From J005 sp964613235 (GTDB taxonomy: Bacteria > Pseudomonadota > Zetaproteobacteria > Mariprofundales > Mariprofundaceae), in the NCBI GenBank assembly GCA_964613235.1, contig CAZTGM010000052.1, positions 1 through 12,907 of the forward strand: DNA of 12,907 nucleotides. The letters are read 5' to 3'. Position 1 is the first letter of the stretch. Each line of letters opens with the position of its first letter. This document shows, in pieces, positions 1 to 12,852 of this stretch. The position numbers and the translations under genes were made by a program. The notes below the pieces were generated by a model. That model was given only the letters and a program-made list of their open reading frames with translations. It was not told the DNA's origin and did not search any database.

Positions 1-43
1 GACCGGCAATATCGATCGTCACCTCATCTTGCAGTTGCGTCAT
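1..43 (-). CDS. possible 5' end of an unidentified protein gene, cut by window edge
   Basis: A minus-strand reading frame opens with ATG at 43-41 and stays open to the edge, giving MTQLQDEVTIDIAG (14 residues). It begins 30 nt after the cytochrome c stop codon, with no terminator between, so it could be the next gene of the same transcript. The ribosome site is weak (GAG or AGG just upstream). The frame is also open back to the cytochrome stop, so a different start or a chance open stretch is possible. The fragment is too short to assign a family; a small protein with an early beta strand would fit. Confidence 0.35.
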   Translation of the reverse strand, partial: MTQLQDEVTIDIAG

Positions 44-73
44 TGCCTGCTCTGCGGGGTAGATGGTGAACGT

Positions 74-814
74 TTAAAGTGTTTTCAAAAATGCAATCAA
101 ATCCGCCTGCTTGCGGGCATCACAGATACGCTGCGCCGGCATCTTCGTTGTCGCCGAGGCATCACCGCTTAAGATTTTCACAGCCTTTTTCGAATCACAT
201 ATCCATGCAGCAAGATTGGCTTCATTCCACGCCCAGCCACCCTGCCTCAGCGCGGAACTGTATTTCATATCCGTCATCTGCCCGGCCTTGCGACCAACCA
301 CGCCCTTCAGACCGGGTCCAACTTTTTTGCGCTCGTTCAGATTATGGCAGGTTAAGCATTTGCGCGCCAGAGCCTTTCCTTTCACGGCATCACCGGTAGC
401 AATGGCCACTTTCTGAACTACGGCCTTCTTTGGCGCCTCGCTGGCCACCCCGGCTTTTGCCACCGTGGAGGTCTCCTTAACTACAGCGGCCTTCGCCGCT
501 TCCTTCACCACAGCAGGATTGGCCTCAGCTGTTTTCTTTGCTGGCGCGGCAACAGACTGTTGCGTTGCCGGCACCTCTGCCGTCAGTTGCTTGCCAAGTG
601 CCCCGGCTTCCATCTGATCACCTTGCCGGGCTTTGGCCAATGCCTGTTTGATTTGCTCATGATTGGCGGGCATTTCCGCCTTCTTCACGGCCACGGTACT
701 GGTCGCCGCAGCTGGCTGCGACTGCGCACTCTTCGTTTTTGGTGCTTCCTCACTGCCGCAGGCAACCAGGGCCACACTCACCAGACTGATTCCGATCCAT
801 TGTACTGCCTTCAT
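74..814 (-). CDS. lipid-anchored class I cytochrome c with long Ala/Lys-rich linker
   Basis: Predicted periplasmic electron carrier of 246 aa. Residues 1-18 form a lipoprotein signal peptide ending in the lipobox LVAC, with Cys19 as the lipidated residue; the next residue is Gly, not Asp, which by the E. coli rule would favour the outer membrane. Residues about 20-140 are a low-complexity Ala/Lys/Pro/Val linker with repeated AVVKE-like units. The C-terminal domain (about 141-246) resembles mitochondrial/c2 cytochromes: haem motif CLTCH at 153-157, then KVGPGLKGVVGRKAG, and a closing ADLIAFLKTL. Met225 (TKMPA) is the likely sixth haem ligand. Extra Cys206 and Cys231 could form a disulfide. The start has a perfect ribosome site, AAGGAGGT at 828-821, 6 nt upstream. 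The gene lies beyond the rpoC terminator, so it probably has its own promoter. Its redox partner cannot be told from sequence; a role in respiration is inferred. Confidence 0.9.
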   Translation of the reverse strand: MKAVQWIGISLVSVALVACGSEEAPKTKSAQSQPAAATSTVAVKKAEMPANHEQIKQALAKARQGDQMEAGALGKQLTAEVPATQQSVAAPAKKTAEANPAVVKEAAKAAVVKETSTVAKAGVASEAPKKAVVQKVAIATGDAVKGKALARKCLTCHNLNERKKVGPGLKGVVGRKAGQMTDMKYSSALRQGGWAWNEANLAAWICDSKKAVKILSGDASATTKMPAQRICDARKQADLIAFLKTL

Positions 815-889
815 TTCAGCACCTCCTTGTTCTCATCGATACAGCCGGATAACAAATAACAGCCATATTCGACAAACATAGCATGGCAC
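815..889 (-). promoter_or_regulatory. leader of the cytochrome c gene with strong ribosome site
   Basis: This 75-nt spacer separates the rpoC terminator from the cytochrome start and must hold the cytochrome promoter if the terminator is efficient. A perfect Shine-Dalgarno AAGGAGGT lies at 828-821. The upstream part is AT-rich. TGTTAT-like boxes occur around 861-844, one with TTGTCG 15 nt upstream, but no -35/-10 pair has good sequence and spacing, so no promoter is called. Confidence 0.45.
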
Positions 890-919
890 AAAAAAGGGCG
901 CCATCAAGGCGCCCCTTTT
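890..919 (-). terminator. strong intrinsic terminator after rpoC
   Basis: In the minus-strand RNA a perfect 7-bp GC stem, GGGCGCC/GGCGCCC (914-908 with 902-896), closes a 5-nt loop and is followed at once by six U residues (895-890). A G·U and A-U pairs extend the stem into the flanking A and U runs. It begins 19 nt past the rpoC stop codon. This is a textbook Rho-independent terminator and marks the end of the rplKAJL-rpoBC transcription block. On the plus strand it is followed by CTTTTCC, so some bidirectional activity is possible, though no plus-strand gene needs it. Confidence 0.95.
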
Positions 920-937
920 CCACCCTGTGGTGCAGAC

Positions 938-5131
<4,194 letters not shown>

Positions 5132-5134
5132 GAC

Positions 5135-9226
<4,092 letters not shown>

Positions 9227-9264
9227 AATGCCCTCGAAACAATAAATTCAAATTTTCAAAACCG

Positions 9265-9299
9265 AAAAAGGCCAAACCCCGATGATAACATCATCGGGG
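9265..9299 (-). terminator. rplL-rpoB attenuator: perfect hairpin with poor U tract
   Basis: A perfect 10-bp stem (arms 9299-9290 and 9286-9277, CCCCGAUGAU with AUCAUCGGGG) closes a 3-nt loop. In the transcript it is followed by UUUGGCC and then five U residues (9269-9265). The U tract directly after the stem is only three long, so complete termination is unlikely. E. coli has a partial terminator at the same place, where it lowers rpoBC relative to rplJL; the same role is inferred here. A processing site for a double-strand RNase is the main alternative. Confidence 0.75.
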
Positions 9300-9312
9300 G
9301 TTGACCGGATCA

Positions 9313-9341
9313 ACGCTTACGTTACACAAACGTAGATGCGT
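9313..9341 (-). other. second hairpin just after rplL stop codon
   Basis: Inverted repeat TACGTT (9318-9323) and AACGTA (9329-9334) with a 5-nt loop, extended by ACGC (9313-9316) and GCGT (9338-9341) across a small internal loop. It starts 3 nt past the rplL stop and lies immediately upstream of the rplL-rpoB attenuator hairpin. It may protect the rplL 3' end or form part of a processing site. Confidence 0.6.
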
Positions 9342-9343
9342 AC

Positions 9344-9724
9344 TTACTTGAGCTCGACGGTAGCGCCAGCTTCTTCCAGCTTCTTCTGCAGCTCTTCGGC
9401 TTCGTCCTTGGCCACACCTTCCTTGACGGCTTTCGGTGCGCTTTCAACCAGTTCCTTGGCTTCCTTCAGGCCCAGGCCGGTGATTTCACGGACGGCCTTG
9501 ATGACCTGAATCTTCTTGTCGCCGGCAGATGCCAGAACCACGTCGAAGTCGGTCTTTTCTTCAGCAGCAGCTTCGCCGCCACCTGCTGCCGGAGCAGCAG
9601 CCACTGCAACCGGTGCAGCAGCGGAAACGCCAAACTTGTCTTCCAGTGCGGAAACCAGCTCGGACAGCTCCAGTACGCTCATGTTTTCAATTGCTTCAAT
9701 CAGTTCGTCTTTCGTTAATGCCAT
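9344..9724 (-). CDS. rplL: 50S ribosomal protein L7/L12
   Basis: Flexible stalk protein of the large ribosomal subunit, which recruits translation factors such as EF-Tu and EF-G. It is 126 aa and strongly acidic. Residues 1-32 form the N-terminal dimerisation and L10-binding helices (ELIEAIENMSVLELSELV). Residues about 34-57 are an Ala/Gly-rich hinge. The C-terminal domain has the signature KKIQVIKAVREITGLGLKEA and ends in GATVELK. It is slightly longer than E. coli L12 (120 aa) because of the hinge. The ATG has AGAGGAGC at 9740-9733. It follows rplJ after 46 nt; L12 is needed in several copies per L10, which fits its strong ribosome site and the weak terminator just downstream. Confidence 0.99.
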   Translation of the reverse strand: MALTKDELIEAIENMSVLELSELVSALEDKFGVSAAAPVAVAAAPAAGGGEAAAEEKTDFDVVLASAGDKKIQVIKAVREITGLGLKEAKELVESAPKAVKEGVAKDEAEELQKKLEEAGATVELK

Positions 9725-9770
9725 GGTAATAAGCTCCTCTTGCTTGTTTTAAAGTTAATAGAAATAAATG

Positions 9771-10289
9771 TTATGCCGCTTGTTTCTGATCGCGAATAGC
9801 TGCCAGTGTCCGCACAAACGATGCGGGAACCTCGGCCAGCGTACGAACAAAACCACTGATCGGCGACTGCATGCTGCCCAGCATCTTGGCCAGCAGGACT
9901 TCGCGCGATGGCAGTTTGGCCAGGGCAATTACCCCTGCCACATCCATCGCCTTGCCGTCGAGCACACCACCCCTGATTTCCAGAGCTTTATGCTCCTTGG
10001 CGAAATCAGCGATAGCTTTGGCCATTTCCACCGGATCATTACCATATGCGATGGCGATCGGTCCGGTAAACAGCGCTTCAGCAGCCTTGAAGCCCGTGTC
10101 TTCTGCCGCGCGGCGTGCCAAGGTATTCTTGACCACCTGAAGTGACACATTCGCCTGATGCAGACGACGACGAAGATCTCCCATCTCCGACACCGTCAGA
10201 CCACGATACTGCGCCACAACGCCAGCAGATGACTCAGACCAAGCTGAATGCAGCTCATCGACAATGCGTTGCTTGTCTTGTCTGTTCAC
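9771..10289 (-). CDS. rplJ: 50S ribosomal protein L10, GTG start
   Basis: Base of the ribosomal stalk: it binds 23S rRNA with its N-terminal domain and L12 dimers with its C-terminal helix, and in other bacteria represses its own mRNA. It is 172 aa (E. coli 165). The N-terminus MNRQDKQRIVDEL, followed by GVVAQYRGLTVSEM and VVKNTLARRA (52-61), is typical. The start is GTG at 10289-10287, chosen because the next residues match the family N-terminus and a ribosome site AAGGGGG lies 5 nt upstream. An overlapping ATG two bases earlier runs straight into TGA and cannot be the start. The C-terminal helix carries FVRTLA twice (147-152 and 158-163). The leader upstream is highly structured. Confidence 0.98.
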   Translation of the reverse strand: MNRQDKQRIVDELHSAWSESSAGVVAQYRGLTVSEMGDLRRRLHQANVSLQVVKNTLARRAAEDTGFKAAEALFTGPIAIAYGNDPVEMAKAIADFAKEHKALEIRGGVLDGKAMDVAGVIALAKLPSREVLLAKMLGSMQSPISGFVRTLAEVPASFVRTLAAIRDQKQAA

Positions 10290-10301
10290 ATCTACCCCCT
10301 T
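10286..10301 (-). promoter_or_regulatory. rplJ ribosome site with overlapping ATG-TGA and GTG start
   Basis: The transcript reads AAGGGGGU (10301-10294), then AGAU and GUG. The bases AUGUGA at 10291-10286 contain an AUG directly followed by UGA, overlapping the GUG start of rplJ. The GUG is 5 nt from the ribosome site and the AUG only 3 nt, so GUG is better placed. Use of a weak start here would suit a gene whose translation is regulated. Confidence 0.75.
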
Positions 10302-10517
10302 GCTTTCGACCCGTGCAAGTGAGCTTACACCCCATCTATGCAGGATAAGTTATCCGATTAAGTGCTGACGCACTCCTGCAGTCTTGGACGGATCGTTATT
10401 TTCGACATCCCCTCTACAGCGAACCGTTGAAGATACTGTCGAACTGTTCGGTACTTGCGTACCTCGCCGGCTCAATCCACCGGCTGATCTGCCCGGGCCC
10501 TGACGGACCCGATGCCA
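10290..10517 (-). promoter_or_regulatory. structured rplJ leader, candidate L10-type autoregulatory element
   Basis: This 228-nt spacer between rplA and rplJ holds no gene but many inverted repeats. In transcript order: GGTAC/GTACC closing a GCAA (GNRA-type) loop at 10463-10450; TTCGACA/TGTCGAA (10443-10437 with 10407-10401); TGCAGGA/TCCTGCA (10380-10374 with 10345-10339) enclosing AGUGC/GCACU (10374-10370 with 10365-10361) and GGAU/AUCC (10355-10352 with 10346-10343); and GUGUAAG/CUUGCAC (10330-10324 with 10319-10313) just before the ribosome site. The position matches the known L10 leader, where L10 with L12 binds and blocks translation. The exact protein site is not identified. No convincing promoter was seen. 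Confidence 0.7.
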
Positions 10518-11204
10518 TTAAAGTGTTGTTTCGTCCACGCGGACGCCCGCGCCCATCGTCGAGGAAACGGACATGCGCTGCATGTAACGCCCCTTGGCCG
10601 ATGCCGGCTTCATGCGGTTCAACTCAGCCAGCAGCGTCTCGATATTTTCGAGAATCTTTTCCTCGCTGAATGAGCGACGTCCAACCGGCGCATGAATAAC
10701 ACCGGCCTTGTCCACGCGCACTTCGATCTGACCGGACTTGATGGCCGATACGGCCTTCTTCACATCCATGGTCACCGTGCCCAGCTTCGGATTCGGCATC
10801 AGACCACGCGGACCCAACACACGACCCAGACGACCGACCTGTGCCATCATGTCCGGCGTGGCGACAACGCGATCGAAGTCCAGGAATCCGCCCTGCACCT
10901 TTTCCACCAGATCTTCCGCGCCGACAATATCTGCACCGGCTTCCTTCGCTTCTTCAGCCTTCGGACCCTTGGCAAACACGGCAACGCGCACGGACTTGCC
11001 CGTGCCGTTCGGCAATGCAATCGAGCCACGCACCATCTGGTCGGCATGACGCGGATCCACACCCAGCTTGATGGCCACATCTACAGATTCGTCAAATTTT
11101 GCTGCGGGCTGTGCCAGCACGGCCTTGACCGCCTCGGCTACGGTTACGGCCTCGGCAGGAACAGCCTCAACACATGTTTTCATTCGTTTTGTCAGCTTTG
11201 CCAT
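10518..11204 (-). CDS. rplA: 50S ribosomal protein L1
   Basis: Two-domain rRNA-binding protein of the mobile L1 stalk at the ribosomal E site; in E. coli it also represses translation of the rplK-rplA message. It is 228 aa (E. coli 234). Recognised by the central GPRGLMPNPKLGTVT signature, by DVAIKLGVDPRHADQMVRGS and by a C-terminal KGRYMQRMSVSSTMG segment. The ATG lies 11 nt after the rplK stop, and the ribosome site GGGGGCG begins right at that stop (UAGGGGGC), so translation is probably coupled. A structured 228-nt leader follows before rplJ. Confidence 0.99.
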   Translation of the reverse strand: MAKLTKRMKTCVEAVPAEAVTVAEAVKAVLAQPAAKFDESVDVAIKLGVDPRHADQMVRGSIALPNGTGKSVRVAVFAKGPKAEEAKEAGADIVGAEDLVEKVQGGFLDFDRVVATPDMMAQVGRLGRVLGPRGLMPNPKLGTVTMDVKKAVSAIKSGQIEVRVDKAGVIHAPVGRRSFSEEKILENIETLLAELNRMKPASAKGRYMQRMSVSSTMGAGVRVDETTL

Positions 11205-11215
11205 GATTGCGCCCC

Positions 11216-11644
11216 CTAGCCTTCGACTTCCAGGCCCATCGAACGAGCCGTACCTTCGACAATGCGCATTGCCGCTTCAATGTCATAACAGTTCAGATCA
11301 GGCATCTTGACTTCGGCAATCTCTTTTACCTGTTCGCGCGTGACCTTGCCGACCTTGTCCTTGTTCGGCTGTGAACTGCCTTTCTGAATCTTTGCAGCCT
11401 TCTTCAGCAGCACCGAAGCCGGCGGAGTTTTGATCACGAAATCGAAGGAGCGATCCTGATAGACGGAAATCACGACCGGCAGGGGCATGCCCTTTTCCAT
11501 CTCCTGCGTTTTGGCGTTAAACGCCTTGCAGAATTCCATAATATTGACGCCAGCCTGACCCAGCGCGGGACCTACCGGCGGTGCAGGATTGGCAGCACCA
11601 GCCGGCACCTGCAACTTCACGATTTTATCGAGTTTCTTAGCCAT
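11216..11644 (-). CDS. rplK: 50S ribosomal protein L11
   Basis: Large-subunit protein at the GTPase-associated centre, needed for factor function and for activation of RelA on stalled ribosomes. It is 142 aa, equal to E. coli. The N-terminal domain carries the hallmark PAPPVGPALGQAGVNIMEFC; the C-terminal RNA-binding domain includes KTPPASVLLKKAA and the ending IVEGTARSMGLEVEG. The ATG is preceded by a purine-rich stretch with GGAG and AAAAGAG. It opens the rplKA pair and lies 153 nt downstream of nusG, behind a run of hairpins. Confidence 0.99.
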   Translation of the reverse strand: MAKKLDKIVKLQVPAGAANPAPPVGPALGQAGVNIMEFCKAFNAKTQEMEKGMPLPVVISVYQDRSFDFVIKTPPASVLLKKAAKIQKGSSQPNKDKVGKVTREQVKEIAEVKMPDLNCYDIEAAMRIVEGTARSMGLEVEG

Positions 11645-11797
11645 TGCTCTTTTTTCTCCATGCGGCGTCAGACCATATGTCTTTCACCGTTATTCGCATG
11701 CCGGCAAGCCGGCCATGCTCCCGCACATTGCGGTAATGTGCTTCACCATTGTGAAGCCATGCCGCCACGACCGATACAGACCGGCCGCAGCTGCAAA
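11645..11797 (-). promoter_or_regulatory. four-hairpin spacer between nusG and rplK, candidate L1-responsive leader
   Basis: The spacer holds four successive inverted repeats. In transcript order: CUUCAC/GUGAAG with a 4-nt loop (11756-11741); GCACAUU/AAUGUGC with a 5-nt loop (11741-11723); a 10-bp GC-rich stem with one bulged base and a UU loop (11718-11696, GCAUG and CCGGC arms); and CGG/CCG plus AGAC/GUCU with an internal loop (11689-11663), ending about 19 nt before rplK. None is followed by a U tract, so they are not simple terminators. In E. coli the rplK leader binds L1; the last hairpin is the best placed candidate here, by position only. No clear promoter was found. Confidence 0.6.
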
Positions 11798-12328
11798 TCA
11801 GCTCTTTTCCACCTGCACGTAATCCAGTTCCACCGGCGTCGGCCTGCCGAAAATCGACACGCTGACCTTCAGCTTGGCCTTGTCTTCAAGCACTTCCTCA
11901 ACCACGCCGTTAAAAGAGGCAAACGGGCCATCAATGACGCGCACGGCATCACCAATATCGAACATGACCTTCGGCTTCGGATGCTCGATCCCTTCCTCGA
12001 TCTGGCGACGCAGGGCTTCCACCTCATGCGGCGGCATCGGACGCGGCTTGTTGGCCGAGCCAAGAAAACCGCTGACATGCGGCGTATCCTTGACGATATG
12101 CCATGTCTCGTCGTTGAGTTCCATTTCCACCAGGATATAGCCTGGGAAAAATTTCCGCTTGCTGGTGACCTTCTGGCCGCCTTTCAGCTCCACAACTTCT
12201 TCGCGCGGCACAAGGATTTCACCAAACACCTCTTCCTTGCCAGCGCGCTGGATATTTTCCTGTAGCGCACCGAGCACCTTGTCTTCAAAGCTCGAATGCA
12301 CCTGCACCACATACCATCGTTTTGCCAT
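11798..12328 (-). CDS. nusG: transcription termination/antitermination factor NusG
   Basis: General elongation factor that binds RNA polymerase and links it to Rho or to ribosomal protein S10. It is 176 aa from the chosen start (E. coli 181). The N-terminal NGN domain begins AKRWYVVQVHSSFEDKV and includes KRKFFPGYILVEMELN. The C-terminal KOW domain begins near residue 119 (MFDIGDAVRVIDGPFASFNG) and ends VELDYVQVEKS. The frame is open 16 codons further upstream, but that extension lies within secE and lacks homology; the chosen ATG has GAAGGTG before it. Its start shares one base with the secE stop (TGATG), so the two are translationally coupled. Confidence 0.98.
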   Translation of the reverse strand: MAKRWYVVQVHSSFEDKVLGALQENIQRAGKEEVFGEILVPREEVVELKGGQKVTSKRKFFPGYILVEMELNDETWHIVKDTPHVSGFLGSANKPRPMPPHEVEALRRQIEEGIEHPKPKVMFDIGDAVRVIDGPFASFNGVVEEVLEDKAKLKVSVSIFGRPTPVELDYVQVEKS

Positions 12329-12516
12329 CAGATCACCTTCTGTACGAGCCAGCTGAGAATCGAGTCCACGGCCCACAGAAACAGAGCGACAAAAATCACC
12401 ATAACCATGACCATAATTGTGGCCTGGATCGTTTCCTTGCGTTCCGGCCAGGTAACCTTTTTGGCCTCGACCTTCACTTCACTCATAAATTTCTGCATAT
12501 CCGACAAGCGACTCAT
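12328..12516 (-). CDS. secE: preprotein translocase subunit SecE, short single-span form
   Basis: Essential clamp subunit of the SecYEG channel in the inner membrane. It is 62 aa. An amphipathic N-terminal segment contains the conserved EVKKVTWP-like motif (here EAKKVTWPERKET, about residues 17-29), followed by one membrane span (about 32-54, rich in Met, Val and Ile). It lacks the two extra N-terminal spans of the 127-aa E. coli protein; the short form is common outside the gammaproteobacteria. A purine-rich AGAGGTAGG precedes the ATG. It follows tRNA-Trp after 29 nt and overlaps nusG by one base. Confidence 0.97.
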   Translation of the reverse strand: MSRLSDMQKFMSEVKVEAKKVTWPERKETIQATIMVMVMVIFVALFLWAVDSILSWLVQKVI

Positions 12517-12545
12517 ATCCTACCTCTTCCGTTCATCTGCCAAAG

Positions 12546-12621
12546 TGGCAGGCCAGGAGGGACTCGAACCCCCAACCCCCGGTTTTGGAGACCGGTGCTC
12601 TACCAATTGAGCTACTGGCCT
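12546..12621 (-). tRNA. tRNA-Trp (anticodon CCA), with encoded 3' CCA
   Basis: A 76-nt cloverleaf: acceptor AGGCCAG/CTGGCCT, D arm GCTC/GAGC, anticodon stem CCGGT/ACCGG with loop CTCCAAA (anticodon CCA), 5-nt variable region, T arm with TTCGAGT loop, discriminator G, and genomic CCA. All stems pair, with one G·U in the T stem. It is embedded in the protein operon: its 5' end is 7 nt past the rpmG stop and its 3' end 29 nt before secE, so it must be cut out of a longer transcript. Confidence 0.98.
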
Positions 12622-12628
12622 GTAACCC

Positions 12629-12784
12629 TCAGGAAATTTTCGTTTCCTTGTGCGGTGTGTGCTTACGGCAAAAGCGGCAGTATTTACTCAATACCAGCTT
12701 TTCGGTTGTCGTACGCTTGTTCTTGTCCGTTGTATAATTACGACGTTTGCATTCTTCACATGCCAATGCCAACAAATCACGCAT
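12629..12784 (-). CDS. rpmG: 50S ribosomal protein L33, zinc-binding form
   Basis: Small large-subunit protein near the E site. The 51-aa product begins MRDLLALACEECKRRNYTT and ends HTPHKETKIS. Four cysteines in two pairs (CEEC at 9-12 and CRFC at 36-39) form a zinc ribbon, so this is the C+ form; some bacteria keep a zinc-free copy elsewhere. The ATG at 12784-12782 is preceded by TGGAG. The gene lies between the tuf hairpin and tRNA-Trp, an arrangement seen in many non-gamma lineages. Confidence 0.97.
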   Translation of the reverse strand: MRDLLALACEECKRRNYTTDKNKRTTTEKLVLSKYCRFCRKHTPHKETKIS

Positions 12785-12803
12785 TCCATTCTCCAGTGAC
12801 GCC

Positions 12804-12833
12804 AAAACGGCAGCAGGAAAAACCTGCCGCCGT
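12804..12833 (-). terminator. hairpin after tuf with short U tract, probable partial terminator
   Basis: In the RNA an 11-bp stem (ACGGCGGCAGG with CCUGCUGCCGU, one G·U; arms 12833-12823 and 12817-12807) closes a loop of five U and is followed by UUUGGC. It begins 19 nt past the tuf stop and ends 19 nt before rpmG. The stem is strong but the U tract is short, so read-through into rpmG, tRNA-Trp and secE is expected. It resembles the rplL-rpoB hairpin, which has the same UUUGGC tail. Confidence 0.75.
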
Positions 12834-12852
12834 CCCAGCTTGTTTCAGCGTT

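Noticed and set aside
1..400. Plus-strand open frames opposite the cytochrome c domain
   Set aside because: They are shadows of the minus-strand gene, whose lipobox, haem motif and ribosome site are clear.
841..889. Promoter boxes for the cytochrome gene
   Set aside because: TGTTAT and TTGTCG elements exist but the spacing is 15 nt or the matches are poor, so no promoter is claimed although one is expected.
9516..9752. Ala/Ser-rich plus-strand open frames opposite rplL
   Set aside because: They mirror the repetitive Ala-rich hinge of L12 and have no independent ribosome site or recognised product.
12329..12376. A 16-codon upstream extension of nusG
   Set aside because: It lies inside secE, has no NusG homology, and the internal ATG at 12328 has a good ribosome site and the family N-terminus.
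12296..12610. Plus-strand open frame ending in GQEGLEPPTPGFGDRCSTN
   Set aside because: This ending is the reverse complement of tRNA-Trp, a well-known source of false proteins; the rest lies opposite nusG and secE.
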